Part shown: positions 1 to 7,552 of the stretch, piece by piece
How the letters are laid out: the number at the start of each line of letters is the position of its first letter
How positions within the stretch are numbered: position 1 is the stretch's first letter
Assembly (NCBI RefSeq): GCF_001486165.1
Contig: NZ_LN908975.1
Span: 558,001-622,000, forward strand
DNA: 64,000 nucleotides
Direction: 5' to 3'
Source of the DNA: Bittarella massiliensis (ex Durand et al. 2017)
GTDB taxonomy: Bacteria > Bacillota > Clostridia > Oscillospirales > Ruminococcaceae
Notes under the pieces: model-generated
What the model was told of the DNA's origin: nothing
Database searches by the model: none
The model's input: the letters and a program-made list of their open reading frames with translations, nothing else
Position numbers and translations under genes: made by a program

Positions 1-495
1 GCCGTGCTGCTGGAGCCCGCCATCTGCCAGAAGATCGTGGTGGTCTGGCTGGGCGGCCACAGCCGGGACTGGCCCAACTGCAAGGGCTTCAACCTCCTGC
101 AGGACATCGCCGCCGCACGGGTCCTCTTCGGCACCGGGCTGCCCCTGGTGCAGTGCCCGGCCAACGGGGTCACCAACACCCTGGCCGTCACCGGCCCCGA
201 GTTGGAGTACTGGCTGCGGGGGAAAAACCCCCTCTGTGACTACCTCTGCGACGTCACCGAGAAGGAGGCGGCCATCTACCACCAGGAGGGCTGTTGGAGC
301 CGCATCATCTGGGACGTGGCCCCGGTGGCCTGGCTGATGGAGGACGATTTCGCCCAGAGCCGGCTGGTCACCAGCGTGCAGCCCTCTTACAGCGGCTACT
401 ACGAGGTGGGCTCCCTGCGCCACCTGATGGGCTATATTTACAGCATCGACCGGGACAGGGTGTTTACCGAGCTGTTCCGGGTGCTGAGCAGGTGA
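1..495 (+). CDS. Nucleoside hydrolase, C-terminal part (5' truncated by window edge)
   Basis: The reading frame is open from the first base, so only the last 164 residues are seen. The segment VVVWLGGHSRDW followed by NLLQDIAAARVLF and the VQCPANGV stretch resembles the core of inosine/uridine-preferring nucleoside hydrolases, which cleave the N-glycosidic bond of nucleosides to give ribose and a free base. The N-terminal DxDxxxDD metal-binding motif would lie upstream of the window, so activity cannot be judged. No neighbour is visible upstream; a strong hairpin follows downstream. A second, distantly similar nucleoside hydrolase lies at 28349-29260. Confidence 0.75.
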   Translation, partial: AVLLEPAICQKIVVVWLGGHSRDWPNCKGFNLLQDIAAARVLFGTGLPLVQCPANGVTNTLAVTGPELEYWLRGKNPLCDYLCDVTEKEAAIYHQEGCWSRIIWDVAPVAWLMEDDFAQSRLVTSVQPSYSGYYEVGSLRHLMGYIYSIDRDRVFTELFRVLSR

Positions 496-580
496 GTGCC
501 CGCAAGGGCATTTGAAACCTCCCCTTTTTCCAAACCAGAGCGTCGGGGCCTGCGGGCCCCGGCGCTTTTGGCCGCCAAAA

Positions 581-617
581 ACGCCCCCGCCTCTCAATCG
601 CGAGGCGGGGGCGTTTT
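581..617. terminator. Bidirectional intrinsic terminator
   Basis: A 13-bp inverted repeat (ACGCCCCCGCCTC / GAGGCGGGGGCGT) is followed by TTTT on the plus strand and preceded by AAAA, so it can stop both the nucleoside hydrolase gene and the minus-strand gene that ends at 625. Confidence 0.85.
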
Positions 618-624
618 GCAGCCG

Positions 625-1095
625 CTATGCGGGCAGTTCGCTCGCGAGCAGGCGCTGGAGGGCGGGGAGGGTCTCCTCCCGCAGGGGAAAGAAGAAGGCG
701 GTGTGCCGGCAGAGCTGCAGCGGCTGTGCGTCCAGGGAGAAGGAGACCCCCATGGGACAGCGGGGGTTGCAGGCCCCGCTCCCCACCAACCGCTTGCAGG
801 GGGCGGCGCGGCGGACGGCGTCCTTCATCCCCTCGGGCAGACTGTCGAGGAGGGCGGCGTCGGCGAGGGCGCGCTGGGGGTAGAGGCGCACCTTGGCCCC
901 TGACTTGCGGCAGACAAAGACCGCCAGGGTGCCCCCTTTGGCCCCCCGCTTGAAGGAGAGGGTGGGCCCGCTCTTGGCCTCTTTAAGGGTACAGGGACAC
1001 CCGCCCTCGGCGAGCTGCCGGATCAGGGCCTGGGCCACAGGGCGCTCCCCCTCGCCCAGGGCGGCGAGAAAGTGCTCCGGCGCGCCGTCAGCCAC
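625..1095 (-). CDS. Conserved cysteine-containing protein of unknown function
   Basis: 156 aa, not recognised as a named family. The N-terminal half has a basic, beta-rich stretch (FKRGAKGGTLAVFVCRKSG). The C-terminal half holds four clustered cysteines around CKRLVGSGACNPRCPMG plus one in LCRH, a spacing that would suit a metal site or disulfides. The GTG start overlaps the stop of the upstream AraC regulator by 8 nt (GTGGCTGA), so the two are very likely translationally coupled. With its partner carrying a GyrI-like ligand-binding domain, a role in sensing or detoxifying small molecules is possible but is only inference. Confidence 0.6.
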   Translation of the reverse strand: MADGAPEHFLAALGEGERPVAQALIRQLAEGGCPCTLKEAKSGPTLSFKRGAKGGTLAVFVCRKSGAKVRLYPQRALADAALLDSLPEGMKDAVRRAAPCKRLVGSGACNPRCPMGVSFSLDAQPLQLCRHTAFFFPLREETLPALQRLLASELPA

Positions 1096-1960
1096 GGGGG
1101 GACTCCTTCTTGACCACCGGGATCCAGACTTCGTACTGGGTGTTTTGGGGGTCGGGGTTGAGATAGACCTCCACGTCCGGGCCGTCGGCGTACTCGTAGC
1201 CCGAGGTGGGCAGCCACTCGGTGACGATGCGCTGTTCCAGCTCCTGGATGGAGCGGCCGGTGCCGCCGCCGGGGAAGACGGCCCAGGTGAAGGCGGGGAT
1301 GGTGTACTCCTCCAGCCCCTCGGGCGCCGGCTGGCTGGAGGAGACGGCGATGAAATAGCGCCACTCCTCCTCGTCGCCGCAGGCGCTGACCCCCAAAAGC
1401 CCCATGGGCGGGGTGTCCATCAGGGCGGCCAGCCGGGGGATGGTGCCGTCGGTCGCGGCCCGCTCCCACATCTGGGGGACGACGGTGAAGTTCTGCTGGA
1501 TCTCCCGGTGCAGGGGCGCGCTGATCCCCAGGATGCGGATGGGGCCTCTCTCTTCGATGCGGTAGTTCATTTCCTCCACTCCTTTGACGGTGATTTTGAA
1601 ACTGACGGGAGGGTAGGATTTCAGGGGCACGCCGCCCTTCTTGGCCAGGGACGGGGCGATGCCGTGAACGCCCTGAAAGGCCCGGTTGAAGGCGGTGGGG
1701 GAGGCGTAGCCGTAGCGCAGGGCGATGTCGAGGACCGTCTCCTCCCCCCGGCAGAGGTCCACCGCGGCCAGGGACATCCGCCGCCGGCGGACGTACTCGG
1801 AGAGGGGGACCCCCGCCAGGTAGCTGAACATCCGCTGAAAGTGATAGGACGAACAGCAGGCAACCTTGGCCGCCTCGTCCAGGTCCAGTTCGCCGGCGAG
1901 GTGCTCCTCGATATGGCGCACGGCCAGGTTCAGTTGCTCGATCCACTCCATGAAATCCAC
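1088..1960 (-). CDS. AraC-family regulator with GyrI-like effector-binding domain
   Basis: 290 aa. Residues about 5-105 form two AraC-type helix-turn-helix units: DLDEAAKVACCSSYHFQRMF is the first recognition region and VLDIALRYGYASPTAFNRAF is the second, with the typical GYxSxxxFxRAF pattern. Residues about 125-285 match the GyrI-like/effector-binding fold (RILGISAPLHREI, then the late FPGGGTG and DVEVYLNPDP strands), which binds small hydrophobic compounds in regulators such as Rob. Expected to act as a transcriptional activator in the cytoplasm. Its stop overlaps the downstream small gene, suggesting a two-gene operon. The effector and target genes cannot be deduced. Confidence 0.88.
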   Translation of the reverse strand: MDFMEWIEQLNLAVRHIEEHLAGELDLDEAAKVACCSSYHFQRMFSYLAGVPLSEYVRRRRMSLAAVDLCRGEETVLDIALRYGYASPTAFNRAFQGVHGIAPSLAKKGGVPLKSYPPVSFKITVKGVEEMNYRIEERGPIRILGISAPLHREIQQNFTVVPQMWERAATDGTIPRLAALMDTPPMGLLGVSACGDEEEWRYFIAVSSSQPAPEGLEEYTIPAFTWAVFPGGGTGRSIQELEQRIVTEWLPTSGYEYADGPDVEVYLNPDPQNTQYEVWIPVVKKESPRG

Positions 1961-2030
1961 TCCTTGTCTCCATCATACCGCCGGGGGCGGAAGGTGTCCT
2001 CTCTTTTGGTGGCCGGGTCCTGCGAGGCCG

Positions 2031-2075
2031 AAAAAACGCGCGGCGGCGGGGGAGAGCGCCCCTGCCGCCGCGCGG
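2031..2075 (-). terminator. Intrinsic terminator of the hydroxyacid dehydrogenase operon
   Basis: GC-rich stem (CGCGCGGCGGCGGGG / CCCCTGCCGCCGCGCG, one mismatch) whose minus-strand product ends in a run of six U (AAAAAA at 2031-2036). It lies just downstream of the stop at 2089. Confidence 0.8.
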
Positions 2076-2088
2076 GAAAAGCGGGTGT

Positions 2089-2997
2089 CTACCTGCCCTG
2101 TAAAAAGGCCAGGGCGTTGTCCAGCACCTTGCGGCTGAGCCGCTGGTTCATCTGGAGGGAGGCGCCGGAGCCCCGGTGGGTCAGCAGCACCCCCCGCAGC
2201 CCCTCCAGTTCGGGGGCGGCGTCGCCGATGCCGCAGCCGTCGCAGAGGTAGTAGTTGTCCCCGTCCTCCGCCAGCCACTCCTTGAGGGCGGCCCGGTCGA
2301 AGGTGTCCCCCAAAGAGGTGTTGAGCAACAGCTTCCCGCCGGTGAAGGCGGCAAACTCCTCCCCGCCCAACAGGCGGGTCCCCCGGGGCAGGTGGGTGGA
2401 GACGGCGTCGCAGGTCTGCAGCAATTCCTTCAGGGGCAGATAGCGGATGCCCAACTCCTTTTCCACCTGGGGCTTGGGGGTGCGGCTGAAGTAGTAGAGC
2501 TGGGCGCCGAAAAACTGCAGGGCGCGGGCCAGCTTGACGCCCACCGTCCCCAGGCCGATGATGCCCACCTTGAGCCCCCCCAGCTCCCGCGGCTCCCCCC
2601 GCCAGAGGGGCCCCTCGAAGCCATGGAGCAGGTTGACCAGGGCGGCCACCTCGTACTCGATGACCCCCTCGTCGCCGTAGTCGAAGATGCCGGTCACCGG
2701 GATGCCCCGGGCCTCGGCGGCGCGGATGTCCACGTTGGCGCTGTCGGCCCCGTAGAGGCTGCAGCACATCCCGATGTAGCGCAGGCCCGGCGCGGAGGCA
2801 ATGGCCGCGGCGGAGATGGGGGTCTTGTAGGAGACAAAGAGGGCGTCGCACCCCGCCATCCGGCGGACGGTCTCCTCCTCGCTGTCGGGGGCCGTGTCGA
2901 AAAAGTCGACCCGGTCGCAGAGGGCGCGCAGCTCCGCCCGCCCCTCATCGGTCAGATTGGTGGGGTCGATGACCACCGCATGGGAAAATCGCTCCAT
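2089..2997 (-). CDS. D-isomer specific 2-hydroxyacid dehydrogenase family protein
   Basis: 302 aa. The Rossmann NAD(P)-binding motif VGIIGLGTVGVKLA lies near residue 155, flanked by the split catalytic domain typical of this family (interconversion of 2-keto and D-2-hydroxy acids). The ATG at 2997 was chosen because GGGAGG sits at good distance upstream; the longer frame would run into the neighbouring deaminase gene. The usual Arg/Glu/His catalytic triad is not clearly conserved: around the expected His region the sequence reads LTHRGSGAS, and STHLPRGTR stands where many members have NxxPLT. Substrate is unknown. It follows the dCMP deaminase gene by 29 nt and ends at a strong terminator, so the two probably form an operon. 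Confidence 0.8.
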   Translation of the reverse strand: MERFSHAVVIDPTNLTDEGRAELRALCDRVDFFDTAPDSEEETVRRMAGCDALFVSYKTPISAAAIASAPGLRYIGMCCSLYGADSANVDIRAAEARGIPVTGIFDYGDEGVIEYEVAALVNLLHGFEGPLWRGEPRELGGLKVGIIGLGTVGVKLARALQFFGAQLYYFSRTPKPQVEKELGIRYLPLKELLQTCDAVSTHLPRGTRLLGGEEFAAFTGGKLLLNTSLGDTFDRAALKEWLAEDGDNYYLCDGCGIGDAAPELEGLRGVLLTHRGSGASLQMNQRLSRKVLDNALAFLQGR

Positions 2998-3026
2998 CCT
3001 GTATTCCTCCCTCGGTCGATGAAAAT

Positions 3027-3521
3027 TCAGTAGCCCAGCACGTCGGTCAGGGAATCGTCCTCGTCCACCCAGGCGGACTGGACGTCGATGACCCGGTACT
3101 CGTCCCGGGTGTCGCGGATGACCACCGTCTTGATGCCGGCGTTGATGATGAGCCGCTTGCACATGGAGCAGGAGCTGGCGTTCTTGACGTAGTCGCCCCC
3201 CTCGCACTCCCGCCCCACCAGGTAGAGGGTGGCGCCGATCATCTTCTGGCGTTCGGCGGAGATGATGGCGTTGGCCTCGGCGTGGACGCTGCGGCAGATC
3301 TCATAGCGCTCTCCCCGGGGGATGCCCAGCTTGCTGCGCATGCAGTAGCCCAGGTCGCAGCAGTTCTTGCGGCCCCGGGGCGCGCCCACATAGCCGGTGG
3401 AGATGATCTCGTCGTCCCGCACGATGATGGCCCCGTACTTTCGCCGCAGGCAGGTGCCGCGGGTGAGCACGCTCTCGGCGATGTCCAGGTAGTAGTTTGT
3501 CTTGTCCCGCCGTCTTTCCAT
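3027..3521 (-). CDS. Deoxycytidylate (dCMP) deaminase family protein
   Basis: 164 aa, the usual length for dCMP deaminase/ComE-operon-protein-2-like enzymes. The zinc site is complete: HAEANAI supplies the His ligand and catalytic Glu, and SSCSMCKRL supplies the two Cys ligands. An N-terminal CLRRKYGAIIVRDD strand and the inserted CCDLGYCMR segment are typical of this family. It makes dUMP from dCMP for thymidylate synthesis, in the cytoplasm. It is first in a minus-strand pair with the dehydrogenase at 2089-2997. A divergent cytidine deaminase starts 222 nt away, so two pyrimidine deaminases share this intergenic region. Confidence 0.9.
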   Translation of the reverse strand: MERRRDKTNYYLDIAESVLTRGTCLRRKYGAIIVRDDEIISTGYVGAPRGRKNCCDLGYCMRSKLGIPRGERYEICRSVHAEANAIISAERQKMIGATLYLVGRECEGGDYVKNASSCSMCKRLIINAGIKTVVIRDTRDEYRVIDVQSAWVDEDDSLTDVLGY

Positions 3522-3654
3522 ATCCGATCCCTCCCAGGTTGCTTTTTCAAGTTGGTGGCGTTTTCTCTATCATAGGAGATTTTGAAACCGTTTGCAAGGA
3601 GATCCCCAATTTTCCAGCGGGGGATGGGGACTGTTCCCAGCCAAAAAAGTGTGC

Positions 3655-3660
3655 TATAAT
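3655..3660 (+). promoter_or_regulatory. Likely -10 element upstream of cdd
   Basis: A consensus TATAAT preceded by TGC (extended -10) lies 84 nt upstream of cdd. No good -35 hexamer is seen 17 nt upstream (TGTTCC), so it probably relies on the extended -10. Confidence 0.45.
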
Positions 3661-3743
3661 GGCCGCAGGACAGCCCGCCCGGCGCGACCGGGCCCAAGCG
3701 GGCGGCCCACCGGCCGCCACCTGATTTTGAGGAGGTCATTTCC

Positions 3744-4151
3744 ATGACAAAAGAGCAAGAGAAGATTCTCATCGAAAAATCCATCGCTTCCTGCGAGGGG
3801 GCCTATGTGCCCTACAGCGGCTTTCACGTGGGCGCCTGCGTGCTGGGCGAGGACGGCAAGTTCTACACCGGCTTCAATGTGGAGAACGTCTCCTACGGCG
3901 CCACCATCTGCGCCGAGCGCTCGGCGGCCATCAACATGATGACCAACAGCTCCTCCCGCAAGATCCTCGCCCTGGCCGTGGCCGCCGGCGACACCTGTGA
4001 CACCATGCCCTGCGGCATCTGCCGGCAGTTCCTCTGCGAGTTCATGGCGCCCGACGCCCCGGTCTACACCGTGGCCAGAAACGGCGACTACATGGTCAAG
4101 ACCTTTGCCGAGATCATGCCGTTCGCCTTCACCTCCTTCAAGAAGGACTAG
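3744..4151 (+). CDS. cdd: Cytidine deaminase
   Basis: 135 aa, typical of the small tetrameric enzyme. The motifs are intact: PYSGFHVGA near residue 22 for substrate binding, CAERSAA (zinc Cys plus catalytic Glu) and PCGICRQ (two zinc Cys). It converts cytidine and deoxycytidine to uridine and deoxyuridine in pyrimidine salvage. The start has AGGAGG 8 nt upstream. The stop is only 3 nt from the start of rsmA, so the two are co-transcribed and probably coupled. Confidence 0.95.
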   Translation: MTKEQEKILIEKSIASCEGAYVPYSGFHVGACVLGEDGKFYTGFNVENVSYGATICAERSAAINMMTNSSSRKILALAVAAGDTCDTMPCGICRQFLCEFMAPDAPVYTVARNGDYMVKTFAEIMPFAFTSFKKD

Positions 4152-4154
4152 CGG

Positions 4155-5042
4155 ATGCCGCAGCTCTGGAAGATTGGCTCCATCAAGGACATCCTCTCCC
4201 GGCACGGCTTCACCTTCTCCAAGGCCCTGGGCCAGAATTTCCTCATCAACCCCACCGTCTGCCCCCGGATGGCGGAGGTCTCCGGCGTCACCCCCGACAG
4301 CGGGGTGATCGAGGTGGGCCCCGGCATTGGGGTGCTGACCGCCGAGCTCTCCAAGCGGGCGCGCAAGGTGGTGGCCATCGAACTGGACGACCGGCTGCTG
4401 CCGGTGTTGGAGGAGACCCTGGGCGGCCGGGAGAATGTGACGGTGGTGCACGGCGACATCCTGAAAATCGACCTGAAAGGGCTTATCGAGCGGGAGTTCG
4501 CCGGGATGGAGGTCTGCCTCTGCGCCAATCTGCCCTACTACATCACCTCCCAGGTCATCATGCGCCTGCTGGAGGAGCGGCTGCCCCTGAGATCCATCAC
4601 CGTGATGGTGCAGAAGGAGGCGGCCGCCCGTCTCTGCGCCCCCCTGGGCAGCCGGGAGTGCGGCGCGGTGACGGTGGCGGTGCGCTATTTCAGCGAGCCG
4701 CGGGTGGTCTTTGGGGTCTCGGCGGGGAGCTTTCTCCCCGCCCCCAAGGTGGACTCGGCGGTGATCCAACTGGCGGTGCGGGAGCGTCCCCCGGTGGAAG
4801 TGGAGAGTGAGCGGGCCTTTTTCCGGGTGGTGAAGGCCGCCTTCGCCGGCCGCCGCAAGACCGCCGTCAACAGCCTCTCCATGAACCTGGGGCTGCCCAA
4901 GGAGACGGTGTCCGCCGCCTTTGAAGGCGCGGGGATCGCCTCCACCGTCCGGGCGGAAAACTTCTCCATGGAACAGCTGGCCGCGCTGGCGGCCGCCCTC
5001 TTCCCCCAGACGGGATCGCCACAGGGTGAAAAAGAGAGATAA
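4155..5042 (+). CDS. rsmA: 16S rRNA dimethyladenosine transferase RsmA/KsgA
   Basis: 295 aa. SAM-dependent methyltransferase that dimethylates two adjacent adenines near the 3' end of 16S rRNA during 30S maturation. Evidence: the N-terminal FTFSKALGQNFLINP signature, the SAM-binding VIEVGPGIGVLT, acidic IELDD, and the catalytic NLPYYI motif. The C-terminal helical domain (VVKAAFAGRRKTAVNSL) is present. Its last roughly 45 codons, ending QTGSPQGEKER, are the template for the tandem copies found downstream. It follows cdd by 3 nt. Loss of the homologous enzyme gives kasugamycin resistance in other bacteria. Confidence 0.95.
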   Translation: MPQLWKIGSIKDILSRHGFTFSKALGQNFLINPTVCPRMAEVSGVTPDSGVIEVGPGIGVLTAELSKRARKVVAIELDDRLLPVLEETLGGRENVTVVHGDILKIDLKGLIEREFAGMEVCLCANLPYYITSQVIMRLLEERLPLRSITVMVQKEAAARLCAPLGSRECGAVTVAVRYFSEPRVVFGVSAGSFLPAPKVDSAVIQLAVRERPPVEVESERAFFRVVKAAFAGRRKTAVNSLSMNLGLPKETVSAAFEGAGIASTVRAENFSMEQLAALAAALFPQTGSPQGEKER

Positions 5043-6130
5043 CAGAAAAAGTTCCCGTGGGCTGTCAGGCCCGCGGGGGCTTTTTTGTGGGCCGGAGCAG
5101 GAAAATACCTCCTTCTGCGCGGCGGAGGTGGGGAGGGTCCGGGGCTGCGGGCTGAGGCAAAAACGGCAGTTTCCGCCGCCTTTACCGGTGGGAAACGCAC
5201 CCTACCGCCCGGTCGGAAACCCTTCCATGGAACAGTTGTCCGCACTGGCGACTGCCCTCTGCTCCTATTCCCAGACGGGATCGCTGCAGGGTGAAAAAGA
5301 GAGATGACAGAAGAAGTCCCCGTGGGTTCAGGCCTGCGGGGGCTTTTTTGCAGGCTGGAGCAGGGAAATACCACTTTCTGCGCGGCGGAGGTGGGGAGGG
5401 TTTGGAGCTGTTCACCGAGGCAAAAGCAGCGTTTTCCGCCATCTTTGCTGGCGTGAAAATTACCCACCGCCCGGGAGGAGGCCCCTCCGTGGAAAAGCCA
5501 GCCAAACTGGCGACCGCCCTCTGCCCTTCTTCCCAAACGGGATCGCCGCAGGGGGAAAGAGAGATGACAGAAGAAGTCTCCGTGGGCTGCCAGGCCTGCG
5601 GGGACTTTTTTGTGGGATGGAGCAGAGAAATACCCCTTTCTACGCGGTGGGGGTGGGGAAGGTTCGGGACTATTCACCGAGGCAAAAGGGACGTTCCCAC
5701 CGCCTTTGCCGAAGTGGAAATCGTCCTCGCTGCCCAGGCGGAAACCTCTTCCATGGAACAGTCGGCCGCACTGCCGTCTACCCTCTGCTCCTATTCCCAA
5801 ACGGGATCGCCGCAGAGGGAAAAGAGAGATAACAGAAAAAGTTCCCGTGGGCCGCCAAGCCTGCGGGAACTTTTTTGTGGGCCGGAACAGAGAAATATCA
5901 CCTTTTGTGCAGCGGGGATGGAGAGTGTTTGAGGCGGGCTGCCAAGCCTTCATTCTTTCCGCGGGGGGGGGATAGAGGAATGGCCCTTTCTGTGTGCGAA
6001 GACGGAGAGGGGGCTGCCCGCCGAGGCAAAAGGGACGTTTTCCGCCGCCTTTCCCGGTGGGGAACACACCTCGCTGCCCGAACGGGAACCCTCTCTGTGG
6101 GGCAATGGGCTGCACAGGAGTCCGGTGGGA
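4910..6130 (+). repeat. Tandem repeat of the rsmA 3' end plus its terminator, about 4 copies
   Basis: The sequence around TCCATGGAACAG in rsmA (4965) recurs at 5224, at 5486 (as TCCGTGGAAAAG), at 5750 and, badly decayed and later, near 6094. The first three steps are 259, 262 and 264 bp. Each unit carries a relic of the RsmA C-terminus (for example SMEQLSALATALCS and QTGSLQGEKER in copy 2), a stop, and a hairpin with a T-run (CCCGTGGGC... GCGGGGGCTTTTTT), so up to four terminators follow one another. The intervening part (GGCGGAGGTGGGGAGG, GAGGCAAAA) is repeated too. Copies differ at many positions, so the duplication is old. No intact new gene is seen here. Confidence 0.88.
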
Positions 6131-6165
6131 AGTGCCAGGGCTTTGCTCCCAAACAGAAAAATCAC

Positions 6166-6194
6166 TTGACAGGAGAACGATTGTTAGCTAATAT
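6166..6194 (+). promoter_or_regulatory. Sigma-70 type promoter for the membrane protein/TetR pair
   Basis: TTGACA (6166-6171), 17-nt spacer, TAATAT (6189-6194). It lies 50 nt upstream of the membrane-protein start. Confidence 0.8.
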
Positions 6195-6216
6195 AAAAGC
6201 GAACGAACGTTAGCTT
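6181..6216 (+). promoter_or_regulatory. Putative TetR operator overlapping the -10 element
   Basis: GTTAGCT occurs twice (6183-6189 and 6209-6215), 26 bp apart, and the block also contains the short palindrome AACGTT. The position over the -10 and start region suits repression by the TetR-family protein encoded two genes downstream. Binding is inferred. Confidence 0.45.
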
Positions 6217-6244
6217 AATGGCGGCCTGCCGCCGAGGAGGTTTT

Positions 6245-6679
6245 ATGAAACTCTATTTTGGAAAATCGACCCTGACCACCCTGCTGCTGGCGGGGTTTGT
6301 GGCCTATGCGGCCCTCGCCTTCTGGCGGCGGGCGGAGATCCAGCACTGGGGCCGCAGGACCCTGTTGGTGTTGGCCTGGGGGCTGGTGCTCTGCGCACAG
6401 GCCGCCGTGCGGGACGGCTACCACCTCTCGGTGCAGCACGCCATCGACGGCAGCTGCGCACCCGGCCTCTTCGCCGCTGCGGGCCCCCAGGCCATCGTCG
6501 GCGGGGCGCTGGCGGCAGCGGTGGTCCTCTGCGCGATCATCACCCCCTTTGTGGGCAGCCAGTCGGGGCGGCGGGGGTTGTTTTTCACGGCCACCGGGTG
6601 TATGCTGGTGAAAATTGCCTTTGTAGAACTCTCCCGCGTCTGGTTCTGGCTGTCGGGGAGCACAGGCTGGAAATTCTGA
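6245..6679 (+). CDS. Small four-helix integral membrane protein
   Basis: 144 aa, family not recognised. Hydrophobic segments lie at about residues 10-26 (TLLLAGFVAYAALAFW), 36-52 (LLVLAWGLVLCAQA), 80-103 (AIVGGALAAAVVLCAII) and 115-135 (LFFTATGCMLVKIAFVELS). The ATG at 6245 was preferred to one 27 nt upstream because GAGGAGG immediately precedes it. The start is 51 nt downstream of a clear promoter. The next gene is a TetR regulator 17 nt downstream, so this is probably the regulated product of an autoregulated two-gene operon, perhaps a transporter or stress-protection protein. Confidence 0.7.
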   Translation: MKLYFGKSTLTTLLLAGFVAYAALAFWRRAEIQHWGRRTLLVLAWGLVLCAQAAVRDGYHLSVQHAIDGSCAPGLFAAAGPQAIVGGALAAAVVLCAIITPFVGSQSGRRGLFFTATGCMLVKIAFVELSRVWFWLSGSTGWKF

Positions 6680-6696
6680 CAGAAAAGAGGGGTCGC

Positions 6697-7326
6697 ATGC
6701 CCAGGCGAAACACCAAGGAGATCATTTTGGAGAGGGCGCTGGACCTCTTTTCCCAGCGGGGGTACGCCGGGGTCAGCGTGCGGGACATCGCCGCCGCCGT
6801 GGGCATCCGCGAGAGCTCGCTCTACAAACACTTTCCGGGCAAGCGTGCCATCTTTGACGCCATTGTGGAGGAGATGCGGGGCCGGTATGCCGCCGCTGAG
6901 CGGGCCCTGCAGGTCCCCCAGGCGGGGGAGGGGGACCTCGCCGCAGCCTACGGCGAGATCGGGCCGGAGCAGCTGGCAGACCTCTGCCGGAAGATGTTCC
7001 TGCACAGCACCCGCGACCCCTACGCCACCCAGTTTCGCAAGATGCTCACCATCGAGCAGTACGCCTCGCCCGAGGTGATGGCGACCTACCGAGACTTCTT
7101 TCTGGACGGGCCGATTGCCTTTCAGACCGAGCTTTTTTCCCGGATGATCGCCCAGGGCTATTTTCGCGAGGGGGATGCAAAGGCCATGGCCCTGCAGTTT
7201 TACGGGCCCATCTTCCTGCTGCTCTCCCGCTGCGCCGGACCGGAGGACGAGGAGGACTGCCTGGCCCTGTTGGAGCGGCATGTGGCTCAGTTCGCCGCCG
7301 ACCACGGGAGCGGTGCAGAACAATAA
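6697..7326 (+). CDS. TetR/AcrR-family transcriptional regulator
   Basis: 209 aa. Residues about 8-55 form the TetR helix-turn-helix: ILERALDLFSQRGYAGVSV followed by RDIAAAVGIRESSLYKHFPGK, which is close to the family consensus. The C-terminal part is the helical ligand-binding and dimerisation domain. The ATG at 6697 follows GAGGGG. It lies 17 nt after the membrane-protein gene and under the same promoter, whose -10 region carries direct GTTAGCT repeats, so autoregulation of the pair is likely. A strong bidirectional terminator follows. The ligand is unknown. Confidence 0.9.
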   Translation: MPRRNTKEIILERALDLFSQRGYAGVSVRDIAAAVGIRESSLYKHFPGKRAIFDAIVEEMRGRYAAAERALQVPQAGEGDLAAAYGEIGPEQLADLCRKMFLHSTRDPYATQFRKMLTIEQYASPEVMATYRDFFLDGPIAFQTELFSRMIAQGYFREGDAKAMALQFYGPIFLLLSRCAGPEDEEDCLALLERHVAQFAADHGSGAEQ

Positions 7327-7327
7327 A

Positions 7328-7364
7328 GAGAGGGGCGGCCGAATCATCGGCCGCCCCTCTCTTG
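7328..7364. terminator. Bidirectional intrinsic terminator
   Basis: A 14-bp perfect stem (AGAGGGGCGGCCGA / TCGGCCGCCCCTCT) immediately follows the TetR stop, with a T-rich tail. Confidence 0.85.
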
Positions 7365-7552
7365 TCTCTGTCGTCGGGGAAAGGGGGGATGGTGCGCCGC
7401 CGGATGACAGGGCAGGCGGCCCGACTTTGCAGGGCTACTTGTGGGGAGGGAGGAGCGCCTCCCTCCCCCCTCTCTCCCCGCCCCGTGCCCGGGAGAGCGG
7501 GCCTGGCCGGACAGGGCGCAGAGAAAAGGGGCAAGGCGGAGGCTGCCGCTCT

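Noticed and set aside
5291-5932. Open frame through rsmA tail repeats as a possible new gene
   Set aside because: The frame is a read-through of repeat units that include terminators; similarity to RsmA is limited to the duplicated C-terminus and there is no suitable start.
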